From NCBI GenBank assembly GCA_002633005.1, contig NMRA01000070.1, positions 1 through 64,000 on the forward strand: DNA of 64,000 nucleotides, read 5' to 3'. A program made the position numbers and the translations under genes. This stretch comes from Phoronis australis (lineage: Eukaryota; Phoronida; Phoronidae). Below the pieces are notes generated by a model that saw nothing but the letters and a program-made list of their open reading frames with translations, did no database searches and had not been told where the DNA came from. Positions 33,237-47,300 of this stretch are shown one piece after another. Position 1 is the first letter of the stretch. Each line of letters starts with the position of its first letter.

Positions 33237-33321
33237 GTGTCATGCCGAGTCCGCCAAACAGTTGTTGACCGAGCTGTGTGATCTCAACAAGGAAGGGCGA
33301 CAAGAGTCTTCGCTCAACTAA
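33237..33321 (+). CDS. Possible small terminal coding exon, unidentified
   Basis: After TTATTATGCAG, a frame opening CHAESAKQLLTELCDL and NKEGRQESS runs to TAA at 33319-33321. The amphipathic, charged composition and the good acceptor look coding, unlike surrounding intergenic DNA. I do not recognise the family, and no upstream partner exon was found between 30850 and 33236. It could be the last exon of a nested + strand gene or chance. Confidence 0.3.
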
Positions 33322-34715
33322 CTCTTGCCTGTCTGCTCCTAGGAAAGAGACATGCATAGTTTAGTGTGGATACGTTTTCATTCACAGTGTTGCCACTCAG
33401 TAAAACTGAAAAAAATATCCACGTCATCAACAAAAAAGTATAACTTTTGCCATAAAAATAGTAATTTATCGACCTAACCATTTACTCTGTTTAAGGATGT
33501 AGCATATATTACCTTCTAATGCAGAGTTTTATAATGGACTTTGGTTGTCATGACCCAAGAGCCAATGTCTGCCACATCACCAGCTTGAAATTTCGCTGCA
33601 CTGATAATCACCATTACAACATTTCAGCCTATTCTTGACCCAGGGCAATACTGTGACAGACACTGACACTGCTCAGTACTGATTGGACCCATAGATATTT
33701 CTGAAAACCCACTACAGGACTCTGTTGATCAGCAGTGTTAATGAATGATTCAATACCAATAAAGAGGTGGAGACTTTGACAGCAACAAAAATGAATAAAC
33801 AGTAAAGAGCACTCAAAGAATATCATCGATGGAAAAAGTATAAAATAGGATTTTCCCCCAAAAAGTATTACTTTCAAAAAAGCGGCAGCACTGCGTTCAG
33901 GAGATAGTTAGTGAAGAGCAGTCCATGACTAGGAAAACATGGAGTCACAGTATCTGATGTTGTGTGAAAAACAACAAACAAGATTGTTACCATACCATTG
34001 GCATTCTTAGGGTTTTTCATCGTGGACTTTCAAAGTGGTAGAAAAAAACGCATGCACAAAAAGCACAGGAAATGACAACTAAGCACAGCTATGTAGAGTT
34101 CACAGGCAAAATAATAAGGTCACAGGCAATTTGAATGAGACAAAAGAAAGCATATAGCTAAAAATACCATGCCTGGAGGACTTGAATGTGAATGAGAAGA
34201 GTGACAATGAACTAAGACACAAAACATATGTTTACATATTAAGTTTCCACTTTAAATAATGAAACAAAAATTAGTTGAGTCATCAGACATAAAAACAATT
34301 AAGTAGCGTGCTCCAACAATAGCGACATCTACTTTATACTGGCATAAATCAAAGACTGGAGTTTCGACTGGATCAAAGGAAAAACAGCCAGGAATTCCAA
34401 TTTTCTCTTTCTAACCACTCAGTGTGTCCTTTTAAATAACAATGCACAAATCAAAGAAACCAAGGCTCTCATAACAAAGAGGTATGAATGAGACTTTGCA
34501 TCAGAATCTCTATGTGATCTAGCATGCAGGCTTGACCATGGCTACTTTCTTGTGTGATCTTGAAAACGACTGAGCAATCACACCGTCACATGACACAATA
34601 TTAAACGAATAAATGTTGCTGACGTCACACCTATCTAGTTAAAACTAAATGTAAGTTTCATGGATGGTCCCCACGGCTTCGTTCATTACTGAATGCAGCT
34701 CAGCAGAGATACAAA

Positions 34716-37700
34716 TCAGAACCAGGAGGAGTCATCATCAGGCTGCCCACTACCATCCCCCTCCAAGTCAATTACCTCTTGATCCCTCTCCGCCGCCAGC
34801 TGATAGTGTGTCCTTCGCAGCTCGGCAAACTTGACTCTCTCCTTCTCCAAAAGACTTTCTAGTTCCAGCACTCTGACTTGAGAGTTCATCTCCAGCCTCT
34901 TGGCCTGATGTAGCGTTAAGTTGGAGAAGTCCATCATGTCTGTGTGCAAATGATAGGAAGAAATTATCAGTTGATGAAGAATAGATAAATATTCACGTCT
35001 GATGCATTACCAAACAACTAAATCAAGCTATGTTGAATCACTTACAGAGACACACTGTTGAGATGGTAATTTTGCTTTTTTAAATCAAGGCATCAGTGAT
35101 GAAGAAAATTATAATGCCTCTCCTACTAAAATGGTCCTGTCAGTCTAAAAATGAACTGACTTGATAACACAATGCACACATAATTAGCTCAAGTCGAAAT
35201 TGCATACTAAAATTAGAATAAACAAAATTTGCATTGGATAATGTATTTATAGACACATTCAATGAAATCTTTTTAAGGTGAAATTGAGTAAAATTGGTAT
35301 TCTAGTCTATTATGACTATTTTGACTGACCATAAAAATGCGGTTGAAAAACTATGCAACAAAGGCTGGCCCTCCCAACAAAGGTACAGACTACTTCCCTC
35401 TACAGTAGCGCCCTCTCACTAATGGCAGCACCTTTATAAGCTCACTCTCTGTGTATACTGTGCTGGTGTAGATTTGTAGTAAATTCTCTGAACTGATACA
35501 AAGCTTACAGACTGTACAATTAACTTACTAGCATACTCCTTATAGAATACTTATTAAAATGATTTACTACATACAAAATAACAACAAAATAACAAATAGT
35601 GTTCTGTATATTTTCCATAGCCTTTTTTAGTAGAAGTGACATCTATCAGGTTAGTCAACTTATGGGATTCTCCAAATAAGGAATTCAACACTTTAAGGTA
35701 ATGGATTTTATTTTCGAAGTGAACAAAGCCGACTGTACAATGGAGGCTGGAACACACCCAATTAGTAACCGTAGTTCCCCATTTTACCACAGGCATAAAA
35801 TGGAAGATTTTAAAAATGGCACTGCACAAACCTGATTCTTCAATCATTTCTGCCCCAGTCTTGGCTGAAGCAACCACGTTCCCCGTGGCTTGCGTCACAC
35901 CCTTGGAGGCCTCCGACAGCTCCTTCATCCTCACGCTGCCTCGATCGGCCTTGACCTTAGAAGCGACCACCAACTGGGCGGTGCTGGCAGCGATCTCCTG
36001 TGAGCACACCATCAACTCCTCAAACTTGCCTTTCCCATTCACTACTTTCTCAGCTGTTTCCCTGCAATAACCAAAGCAGAACTGAGCATGGCTTCAGTTT
36101 GACCATGACAACCTATTGATTCTCACCAGCCTGGACACGTAGTGAAAAAAAAATGTAATCATGAAGACTAGGTCTCGGCAATTTAACATTTTCCAGGGAC
36201 AGAAACTGCCAAGCTGCGTGAGACTCGACTGAATAAATATTGTAAAATCTCAAACTTTTAAACAAAGTAATTGTCAATCTATCTTTTTTCATTAAGCAAA
36301 AATTTCTAACATTGCTGTGGAGCCTAACAATGTCTACAAAACATTGTCTAATGGTAGCTACGGTAATAAACTTAAAACTGATAAAACATAGTAGCGCCAC
36401 TTGCAAGTTTTATGTAAAAATAAATGTCCAATATACTGAGATTTCGCAACAGTGAACTTTCAAGTGTACCAACCAAAAATACAAGCAGACGGTTTGAAAT
36501 TGAAAGTTTATCAACCTACAGATTTGAGCGAGACAATTTGTACATTCGAGGTGCTATTAGTGCGCTATAAATTTTCCAGCTTAAACGTATTCACAGGTTG
36601 TTAAACTCGAAATTTTAAACTGTCTGCTTGTATTTTTGGGCTACATACTCGCTAGGGCAGGTTTGGCTGTGTATACACAAATATAGTCACGCAGATACAA
36701 ATGCCACTGAAACTTACAACAGTACATTGGCTCCCCATCCCACGGCCTTAGCAGCTGACAGTAGTCCCTCCGTCCACCTGTGGTGGCGCTTGTAGAAGTC
36801 CTTACTGGACGCTGACCCCCGACCCTGCGACACAATCTCCTCTTGCATCTCTTTGGCTTTGTGTACGAGAACGCGGATAGCCTTTAAGACAAACCACAGA
36901 ATACTGTCAGCAAAAGCATAGACAGGCTGATTACAAGTAGTCCAGCCAATAGTACTTATTAAATAAATACAGAGTTCTATTCCACATTAATTTCCAATCT
37001 TTTCTTCTCGATTTATCACCATTACTAAAAACTTGATTTATAGAATTCATAAAATTAACATTTATTATCTTCATAACCAAGTAGTCTGACATAGAAGTAA
37101 CTACTTATGCTCTCAGACTTGAACTGATCCTAACAATACCACCAACTGATCCTAACATTACCAACAACTGATCATCCAGCACTAGTTTACCTTCATCAGC
37201 GCTGTGCAGGAGTCCAGTATCCGTTCATTCACTTCCAGTTTCACGCCAGTGTCAGCTTCACGAGACTTTTGTAACATGTCCTAAACAAACGTAATCATAC
37301 AAATGTTTTAGATACATCAAAATTTATGACACGAATAAAGACATGTCTGCTAAGTGTTGGCACTACATCCGTTTCCATGGAGATAATATTAAGCACTTGT
37401 GGAACACCAGATAGGTCAAGTCATTTCCAAAACAAAAGGCAGTAAACAAGGTAGCACTGACTGAACAAAACTATAAAGAAATCACCCACTAATCTGCTAA
37501 CATTGCACGGGAGAAATGAAACTTGAAGCAATTTCATGATTTTTTACAAAAACAAAAGCTCACACAATATAGTAGTCAACAACATTTTGCATTTAGTTCG
37601 TACCCAAGTCAAGGAGCTTTATTTATTGGCGTATTCAACCAATGAAATTAATCTTCACTTCTTTTGCTAAAGCCAACGTACATACACATTAAATCTTTAG

Positions 37701-38349
37701 GTGCATAACAAGTTCTCATGAAGTTGAAAAGCAAAAAAAAAACATATTTAAATAATTGCTGCTCAGTACTAATCAAACCTAATATTTGCCTAAAATGCTC
37801 TTTGTGTCCTGTTTTCTCAATAGGTGCCAGTGTATCTGACCTCTCACTGTTGACCATCTCAGTTATCTCTTTGTGCAGAGGGCACCACCTACCTCAAAAC
37901 TGTGAACTACTTTCTTAATAGCTTCCATACTACCTAGCATGCCATTGCTGACCCCCTGAACCATCTCTCTGTACACAGTGTGCCACCTACCTTAATCCTT
38001 TGATCTGCCTTCTCAATAGCCTCCATGGCAGCCTACATCTCATCATTGACCAACACAGCCACCTACCTCAATCTTGTGAGGTGCCTTCTCAATAGCCTCC
38101 ATGGTAGCCTACATCTCTGTTACGACCACCTCATCCATTTCTACGTCCATGGGATGCCACCTACCTCAATCTTATGAGCTGCCTTCTCAATGGCTTCCAT
38201 TGTAGCCTCCATCTCATTGGTCACCATTTCCCCAATCTCCCCAGCTTTCACATCAGCTATCTTTGGAACAAGATCCTCAACCAACCCATGAAGTTGAGAG
38301 ATAGACTCCGACAGTGAACTGGTACTCCCAACAGCTTTCGAAAGATCAC
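34716..38349 (-). CDS. HIP1: HIP1 exons 19-23: THATCH (I/LWEQ) actin-binding domain and C terminus
   Basis: 38165-38349 starts GDLSKAVGSTSSLSES and ends MEAIEKAAHKIE. 37191-37280 encodes DMLQKSREADTGVKLEVNER. 36718-36881 encodes FYKRHHRWTEGLLSAAKAVG. 35832-36061 encodes NGKGKFEELMVCSQEIAAST and the ASKVKADRG block. 34716-34939 encodes the latch helix (MNSQVRVLELESLLEKER), an acidic tail and TGA. The five-helix talin-like core that binds F-actin is complete. The stop is at 34716-34718. All introns are GT-AG. Confidence 0.96.
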
Positions 38350-41300
38350 CTGGTAAGCAAAGGCAGATGGATCATGATTAAGAACTTTTACATCAGAAAT
38401 TTCCCTGATGAATGATTCGACCATCTTAATTTATAAAATGCGCTATAATTACATTACAACTTAAATTGAAGATCCATCCAGTGTAAAATTTGTTATGACC
38501 TAAGAAAGGACAATGGCTGAGAAGAATTATTGCCAGAGAGCCATTTCTTGTATTAATTACACCATTAGCGCCTTGTGTAAAGCAAGAGACAAGTGTTTTA
38601 AAGGAGCTTCTTTGTAAACCTCCCAGTCCAAGACTTGTTTGTCATCTAACAAGGAATGAGTGTAAACATGCCTTGTTCTAAGAACGTCAAATACTGAAGA
38701 CCATCCTCGCCAACTTCTTTTGCTTTCGCCAACAACGCTGAAAATGAAACATAAATCATATAAGTATCCCAGAGTGTTGATGTGAACATTAAATATCGTA
38801 CAACGAGTTAGCCATGTATCCTCACCTCGAGAGGTTTGTCTGACAGCTGACAAGTCACTTGCAAGGAATTCAGTAGTGAACAGTTCAAGCTCCTAGATTC
38901 TGATTCAACACTGCCAAAAACTTGGAAACAGGTACTAACAGACCTTGTATGAACTATTGGACAATAACTCATCAGTGGCCAGTCCTCCGAGTGAGTTCAC
39001 AACATAACAAAGTCATGATGCAAGTCCAGAATCGGTCAATAATGAGATATGAAGTTCCAAAGTTAGACAAATTTGGACATTTTCTAAGATCTCATATAAC
39101 CTTAAACAAATAGTCACCACTGTGACTTTAATTTCCTTTTCCGTGGTCTCAGTTCAAACATAACACCAGTCCTTACATAGCTTTGAGCATAATGTTTAAA
39201 AAATTAAAGTTTCTGTGCTTCTTCCACAGGACAAAGGCTGAGGATTTTGACGAGATTGGAAAAATTATATTTCAAAATCAGGTGCTTCACTTCCAGGGTA
39301 TAACACAAGTTAGGTTTGCCAAGACCAAAGTGAATACTATAAAAACATGCAATAACCACGTTCTCAATAATAGTGCACTAAAATGAAGTTCTTTCAGTGA
39401 AGAGGTTGATACACAAGCAGTAACAACACAGAGATATTAAGGAACGCAAACTGAAAACAAACTGCAGATTGTTGTAAATGTACAGGGAGTCATACCAGAC
39501 AAAAACAAGTTATACTACATTGACGCAGAGCCTTGAAATGCGCCCACAACTGCAACGCAAACAGTGTGCTTCTAGTTGTGTTTCTTTTAGTATCATGACA
39601 ATGGCCACTAGATGGCGCAAAATATGTCGAATCCATCCCAAATTAGAAAGGTGTTGTCATCTTCATAATAGAAAGTTGTTTGCCAAATTTCATGAAAAAA
39701 ACATCCAGACATAAAAACAAAGGCAAAAAATAAAGTTGCCACTAGGGGGCACAGCGGTAGTCAGAGCCGTCCAAAAACTCATAGGTAACCATTGTCACAT
39801 CTCTGGAAAAGCACCAACAAAAGTTCACAAACACCCTGCAAAGGAATCAGGAGCTACACCTATGGTTGTAAAATTATAAATAACTACTAGAGAACGCCAC
39901 AGTTGTCAGACCTGTCCACAAATCAACATCACCCATGTGCTTCTCATCAGAAACACAACTGCAACGATTCACAATGATCCTCTGAGCAGTTTGGCAAATC
40001 CGGAGGCAGATGCTAAAACAACCTCGAAATAACTTAAACTGTCACTAGGTGGCGCAGAATATGTCGAATTTGTCAGAAAATGAAAACGTATTGTCTCCTT
40101 GATATAAACCTATCCGCCAAATTTCACAAAAATATGTCGATGAGCTCAAAAGATGCAGAGGCAAACATAAAAAAAAATTGAAATTGTTACTAGAGGGCAC
40201 AGCTGTGGTTGGATTAGTCTGAAACACGTTGTAATTGGTTACAATCTCAATAGGAACATATCTGTCAAATTTCACAACGATCCTATAAAGAGTTATGGAG
40301 ATACAGCCGTAAACGCAAAACAATTGCCACTAGGCGGTGCCAGAGTAGTCAAAACTCAAACGAAAATTAGTGTCAGCGGTGGTTTTCTTAACAGGAACAA
40401 ATCTGTCAGTTTCCGTATTGATCCTATGAGTAGTTTGACGGATAAAGAGACAGATGTCAAAACGTGCTAAAAAATTTCTAAAATTGCCATCACGTGGTGC
40501 ATAATATGTTAAATCGGTCCGAAACCACGAAGGCGTCATCATCTCCTTAACAGACACCTATTTCTTAAATTTCATGAAAATCCATCGAGGAACTCTAAAG
40601 ATACAGAGGCAAACGTAAAAACTAAAATTGCCACTAGGGGGCAGAGCAAGAGTTGGATTCATCCAAAACTCGTCATCGTTTATTGCCAGCTTCATAGAAA
40701 CATCTGCAAAATCCCAATATGATACTGTAAAGGGCTTAGATCAAGCCGCTGACGGTGCACGTCCAGACAGAGATGACGGCAATATGCACCCACATATAAA
40801 TACGTGAGCGCATAAAAATGAGAAGTTTTCTTGAAACAACGTTCTGGAACATCAAACACTACGGGCCTAAATAACTACTTAAAGCTAAGAAGTTAAGCAT
40901 AGACTATACAGGGCAAGACATAGTTTGCATTATACAGGGCAGAATTGAAAAATGGTGCTGCGTAAAATATGAAGAGTTCGTTTTGAAAAGATGCAGTATT
41001 GAAAATATTTACAAAGAGGACGAATGATTTGAAATTAGTACTTATGATCCCTATGAATTTCAATAACTCCGGGAGTAAAAGACTTAAACCGATCAGTAAA
41101 ATTGTAGGTATCACAGCTTGTGAAATGCTCATTAGACACTCTTTGGTATTGCCTTGTGCACAGGTGTGTGCTGACGGACTCGCAATAAATAAGACAATCT
41201 CTTCCATTGTCTGAGAAACTTGTAGTCGGATCTTTTCTATCATTTTAAAGTGTTTACTTATAAATAAGATGATGTGCTTACATTTCAAATCATCTATAAA

Positions 41301-44300
41301 TGAGAATCAAAGCATAACACTGAATTGTCTTACCATCGTCATCCACTGGAACTGTTGTTTAATAAGTTAACACGTGATTACAATGTGCGATCACTTTCAG
41401 ACTGAGCACTCTCGTGTAATAATAACACGCAGTTCTATTATGCTATGAAAATCTTTTAAATGTTAAACACAAAACATTGCTTTCAAAATCTCCTTAAATT
41501 TACAACACAGTTACTATGATGAAGCCAGTCAAAGACATTTTGAACCACGCACTGGATTGTCTTCTTCAGAAACTAATAGCTTTCACACCAAAGATTTTCA
41601 TTCAATCCAAAGTGTGTAGTAACATCACAAATTAGTATAATAATAATAAAAAGTTTATTTTACCAAATACAAACTGCTATAGTACAGAATACTATAAATA
41701 TATACAATCGTTGGAATGTGTGATGGCCTGTTTGAAAAAAAAATTGATTGAAAAAATAATAATTGTGTATGAGCAATTTTGCAATCAGTTACACTGTACA
41801 TGAACACCATTCAGTCAAGTCCAATTCTATGAAGGTGTTCACTTCTACGAATTTCGTCAGTAGGCTTGTAGTGCGGAGATGAGTAAAGCACCAAAAACAT
41901 TAACGACAATACTTTACACGCAGACACAGGGCAGGCATAAAAATTTCGTACGGTACAATTTACATCATTACAATATAGGCGAGCACATGCACCTGCGTCC
42001 GAAATGAATTGTCTTTTCATTTGAGTAAAATTTTCTCTCAAGTGCCTATTTTATCCATTACTCGTACCTTTCAGTTAAAATATCAACATTTGCCTGATCA
42101 CAAATCAACAGCCACAGTTTCACTCACACGCTATTTTAAGTGATATTCAGGTGTTTCACATACAGGGCACATTCCTAATTCCGATTACGTAATCACACAT
42201 GGGCTTAAATGCCAGTGTCTAACAAAACGCATCGACACGGGAGGTAAAACATGAATTTATAACAAAAGAATGTGTGGCTCTAACTCACCTTCACCCTGCT
42301 CTATTGTGGCCGCAGTAGACACGGCTTTAGTCTCTCTCACACAGCTGCTAAGTTTATACGTAAATTCTGTCAAGCTTCGGACCAGATCGCTGGACTCTGA
42401 TTGGTCTCTGCTAAATTTCTCAGTTGTATTCTTGAGTTGGTCTAACGCTCGAGTCAAAGGCTCCATACTACCCAGCATAAACTCTGTGAAACAACAGTTA
42501 AGTAAACGTCCATTATCTGAGGACATATTTTACCATTGACAAGAAATATGCAAAAACAAACGTTGTCAATAATCGAAGACAACAGTGTTGTCAAAAACAA
42601 TCTAAAGACAGGTCCCTCGCTCAGCTCAGGGAAAAAGGGTCTGGGTCTTCTGTGAAGTGAACTTTTTGTGTGAGTTGAAAATCACCCACCAATCACCACG
42701 GAGTTCTCACCTTGGCACTGTCTCAAGTAGTCAAACCTAGTGTAATGTGCTAGTTTCCTAGCATAGCCTTTCGCACTGTTAAGAGCAGACCACCAGATTC
42801 AAGTTTCATGAAATTGAACTAGCCCAAGAAATAGGCGTGCCAGGTTGTGAACCAAGGAATCACATGAATGAATATTTTTGTTCAGTACTATGTGATCACC
42901 CCTGTGGTAAATTAATGCAGATTCGGTTCTCATCGACCAGGCTGTAAACATTGGCATGAATGAAGTGACCACTTTTACAAATAATAAAACATTCTGAAGC
43001 GAGGCGGGGGTGAGTTTAAAGTAATAATAAACAAGAGGTTTTTATCATTGGAGGGGAAAGTTTGGGCTTCACGGCGGGAATTTTGTATAATTTTTAAATG
43101 CTTTTCAAATGTGAATGGGGTCCATATTTGGCTTAGAAATCGAGGTATTAAGAGGACCGAAAGAAAAATTATATGTTAGCCTTAAACTGTTTTTGAAATT
43201 TCAGACTACAGACTGTAACGCATTTATCTCATATGGTGAGGGCAAATAGCTTGTGTTTTAGTCAACTTGGGGCCCATATTTGGCCTCAAATTGAGGAACT
43301 GAGGGCCTGAAAGACAAATTACATGTTGCCTTAAAATTTTTGCTATTTCATACTGGAGCCTGCAACACATTTCTCCCATATGGTTAGGGCAAACATGCAT
43401 ATTATCAGTAGGTCTAATGATATATGAAATAACATGTATACAACAGTGGAGATGAAGAAGTCCTAATTGATCTCACCAGCAGTGCAGGTGACGCCAGGCT
43501 CCAACGGTTCATCCAGACTATCTACAGCCTTCTTCAGGCATGACTTGTTGTCCTCGATGGCATTTCCTGTGACAAAAACAAGGTGGTATGTGTGACGGAC
43601 TGTGTACTAGTAAGTTGATGAGGCATTTGTACCGAAGTTTAGCAACTACAAGCATGGCAAAGCGATAACGTTTAGAAGGACTCAAAAGGATAGTGTAATG
43701 TTGCCAGAATGGAGTTTGGCAGGTAAAACGGTTAAAATTCAAATCAAAATGAAAGTTGTATAAAATATATGTGCTACATGGAATCAAATCACGATACTTA
43801 ATCATGGTACAAAAATTCCCAAACTCGTGTGTCCTTGCACTCTCTAACAGTAACCGTGGACAAATTTAACCAGCATTCCTGGAAAAGTTTGGAACATTGG
43901 CAATCAAATTCCGTGACTTCAACATGTTTGTGGAAAAATCAAAATTTTGTGAACTCGTAAAATCTTTAAATTTCTAGTTTCATTTCCAAATAATTCAAAA
44001 CCCAATAAAGTGATAAAAACAAGCGTACTACAATATTTAACTGGACACACCCGCTAAGCAGCCTGAACCCTGCTACTTTATAAGCCCAACACTCCCTTTT
44101 TGGAATCATACCTCTAAATATTGCATCTTTTCCCCTCGAGCATTCCAACACATCAACCACCCCTGTTCCAAGTGCCCTAAGCCATGGTGTGCAGACCAGA
44201 CTTAAAATATTTATTTTGCAATCAATACTTCCACTCTGGTTTAAAATTTACATATGTTCGTATACGCTCAGAAGTTTCTGTATTCAACCGGTGGTCTCGA

Positions 44301-47300
44301 TGGTTCACCGGACTAGAGCAACTGCAAGGCTAGCAGAAAGTCTGGGCTCCAGTCCCGATTGGAGCAGAAATCTTTAAGTCATCAGGTCACGTGGTGTGAT
44401 CAACAAGTGGCGGGCAGACCAGACTTAAAAGCAATTACGACCTAAGCTATTGTGTTACAACATAACTGCTTACTTAACATCCTATTCCGGGATTCCACCA
44501 TCTCCTGCCGCAATCGTTCTTCCATTGCGTCCTTTTCCTTTAAAACATCTTCATACTTCTTCTTGTAGTCCTCCAACTCTCGCTGCAGATTCTCGGAAGC
44601 TTCCTTCAAAGCTGCCTCAGCCTCTTCAAACTCCCGATAGAGCCGTTCGTTCTCCATCGTCGCCTCCAAAGTTTGATCGTTGACTCTCTTAAGGTCACCT
44701 TGAAACATCTCCACGTCTTCTTCCAATGACTTCTTCATCGCCTCGAGTTCAGCAACACGAGTTGCCAAAGACTGAAAATAGCACACCGTAAATTACAGTT
44801 TCAGAGTAGTAGTAGTACAGCAACGTGAGGCTACACCCAATCTAAGAAACTATTAAAATATCACACTTAGATTAAAACTCTCAAAAAATGTTATCGAAAA
44901 CGGAAAAAGCACTTCAGCTAAACCATGCAATTCCCAAAAATCTGAAAACCCATAAAACACTATTTTTTCATTTTTAATCACAGAAAAATGTGAAGAGATA
45001 GCGACATCGCTTTAAAATGGTGTCACATACCTTTCAGTGGCATCATTAGGCAATGGAACTTCTGTGAATCCGAATTTGTAAAGCTAAGATGACGAGAACC
45101 AACGACTGGTTGTCGCTTAATTGAAGTTTAGTTGTTGAAGATGAGTTGGCTGCTGTATAAACCCTAAGAATTTCTGAGCTTTTACATTAAAGAAGCTGTG
45201 AAACTTTCTTTATTTAAATATGCCACACGGCAGACAATCCACATCAATACCCAGAATGCATTTCAATCACCTGCTTCTCCTGTTCCAGCTCTGTAACTTT
45301 TAACTTGACTGCCACAAGCTCAGTACCAGTGGCGTCTGCTTGCTTGTTGAAGGACTCTTCTAACACCTGTTTTTCAGCACGCAGCTTGTCTAGCTCTGCT
45401 GTAGCCTCCTTCAAAAAGCAAAACTTTACAATGCATTTCCATTCATACCTGATTTTGTTTCCATGGCAATTGGATGTTACGGTAAGATCTCACCAATTTA
45501 TTTTCTCAGTTCAGATGAGCAAGGAAACAGGTTTGGGATTCCCTTGCCACACTTTATAGTCAGTTCGTACAGAATTTAACAAAAGTAAAATGCTGGGAAC
45601 GAGGAAAAAGAGTACCTATATTAGCCTGTACTATTTATATTTTCAAAATTATTTGAATAAATGTATTTCTAACCAATTACACTGACTCATTCTGGACAAA
45701 AATAATTGCCAAAATTTGTATTTTTTTCATTTTTCAAGGGTTTTTAGCATAGTACAGGGTATAGGGGATGTGAATTGCCAGCTATTTACCAGCACGACCA
45801 CGCAAGTAACAGCCAATAGGCGGTGTTGGACAACCACCAAAGATCACCAACTGGTGACCATGTGACTCGAAGATTCCCGCCAGCACCCTGACGAAGACGG
45901 GCTCAGAAGTTCGGTCCACAAACACAAACAGGTCGCTACTCTAGTCCCCAGCAATGAACATTCATTCTGCCGTTTTTAACATGTTGTGAATGCTCAAAAT
46001 TTTTCAAAACCGGTAGCTGTGATACAACATGGCACTACGTATGTTTCACTGAAAAAAATGATGCAATAACCTTCATTTATAAGACACTTTGTGTTCCATG
46101 TTGGTGAGATTTCATCATAGTGTTTTCACTGTGAACAGCTCCAAAAAACACAGATAAGCCATGCCTGACATAGCTAGGTAGCAAAGTTCCACAAGCGCAA
46201 AGCAAATATGGGGAAGACTGCAAGTACACAACTACAGGCACAAATGCAAAAAGAATCATCACTCAGAATAAATCCAAGAACGCAAACAGCATCCCAGGAC
46301 ACACTAATTTTATTCCACACTTGAAAATTGACCAGTCACGTGGCATGCTTCAAGGAAACCTTTAAATGACGTTCCACGTTAAGTGATTGATCAACTTTAG
46401 AGTTAAGTGGCCGTTAGGCCAAAAGAGTGCATCACGAGTCATTTGCGAGGTAGAAGCGACAAAAAAATTGTTGGCAAATGGAACTAAAACAAAATGCATT
46501 ATGGGTAGCTTCGTATCCATTACTCCCACAATGCAACAGTGCAAGTAGCCATCCAATCAGTTTTGGTGTTTGATACTAAAATCACTGCAACAGCATGAAC
46601 TTTCCAAACCTGCAAGAGCCTCGTTTTACAACGCACCCCTCCTAACAACCATCGTGAGTCATGCACATCCAGTACAGTTAGACAAGTTTACCTGTTTGTA
46701 AATACTATGTTTAACCTGGCTGTATTTACAGATATGGGGCCAATGACAGAAACCTTGAGGAACACAATTTGATCTAAATCTTTCAAAAATAGATCAATTT
46801 GCGAGGACTGCCAGTAGCCCACTGCAAATTACGTCAGCATGCAGACACGACCTTTGGATGTGAGATCCTGCTTAATATGGTTAAAGTTTGTTCAAATTAT
46901 TACATAATGTGGCGGAACAAATGTAAACAAGACAATTTTTCTCAATTATTAGAAAATTCTATGAAATTTTCAACATTTTGCGTAACACTGTGAGCATTTG
47001 AAAAAAAAGAGTGACAATTTTGGACATCATTTTTGTTTGAACTTAAGGAAACTTTACCATATCTCAGTGACTAGGCCAGTTGAATGGAATTAGTGTGCGT
47101 CATGGGAGCACGCATAAACAACATCAAGACGACAGTCTGACGTGGATTTTTAAGTGGCATTGTCAAATGGCAGATTTCTATAATTTGAAACGGCGATTAT
47201 TTGTGAATGTCACGTGAATGGAACAGAGGACGATTCATTTGTTTGTAATCCAGGTATTTTTGTAACAACAGTGAATGTAAGCAATGCAAATTTCTCAAAC

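Larger units (their letters stand above)
30851..34715. other. Convergent intergenic region (3' flanks of both genes)
   Basis: Holds the 3' UTR of the ShKT/VWC gene and the 3' UTR of the HIP1-type gene, a copy of a dispersed repeat (31720-31910), and a possible small exon at 33237-33321. Between 31327 and the HIP1 stop I find no TTTATT (minus-strand AATAAA). No other gene is convincing. Confidence 0.6.
38350..42288. other. Long HIP1 intron 18 filled with repeats
   Basis: The largest intron between mapped HIP1 exons (3.9 kb). The main contents are the roughly 145-nt tandem repeat at 39600-40740 and a palindrome at 40785. Minus-strand frames at 38557-38853 and 40893-41288 are open but match nothing I recognise. 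Confidence 0.6.

Noticed and set aside
40893-41288. 131-aa hydrophobic minus-strand frame in HIP1 intron 18, faintly membrane-protein-like
   Set aside because: Hydrophobicity comes from AT-rich sequence. No conserved motif was recognised, and no flanking exons fit.
44283-44370. Possible tRNA gene
   Set aside because: The box elements are degenerate and I could not draw a consistent cloverleaf; more likely a SINE-derived piece.
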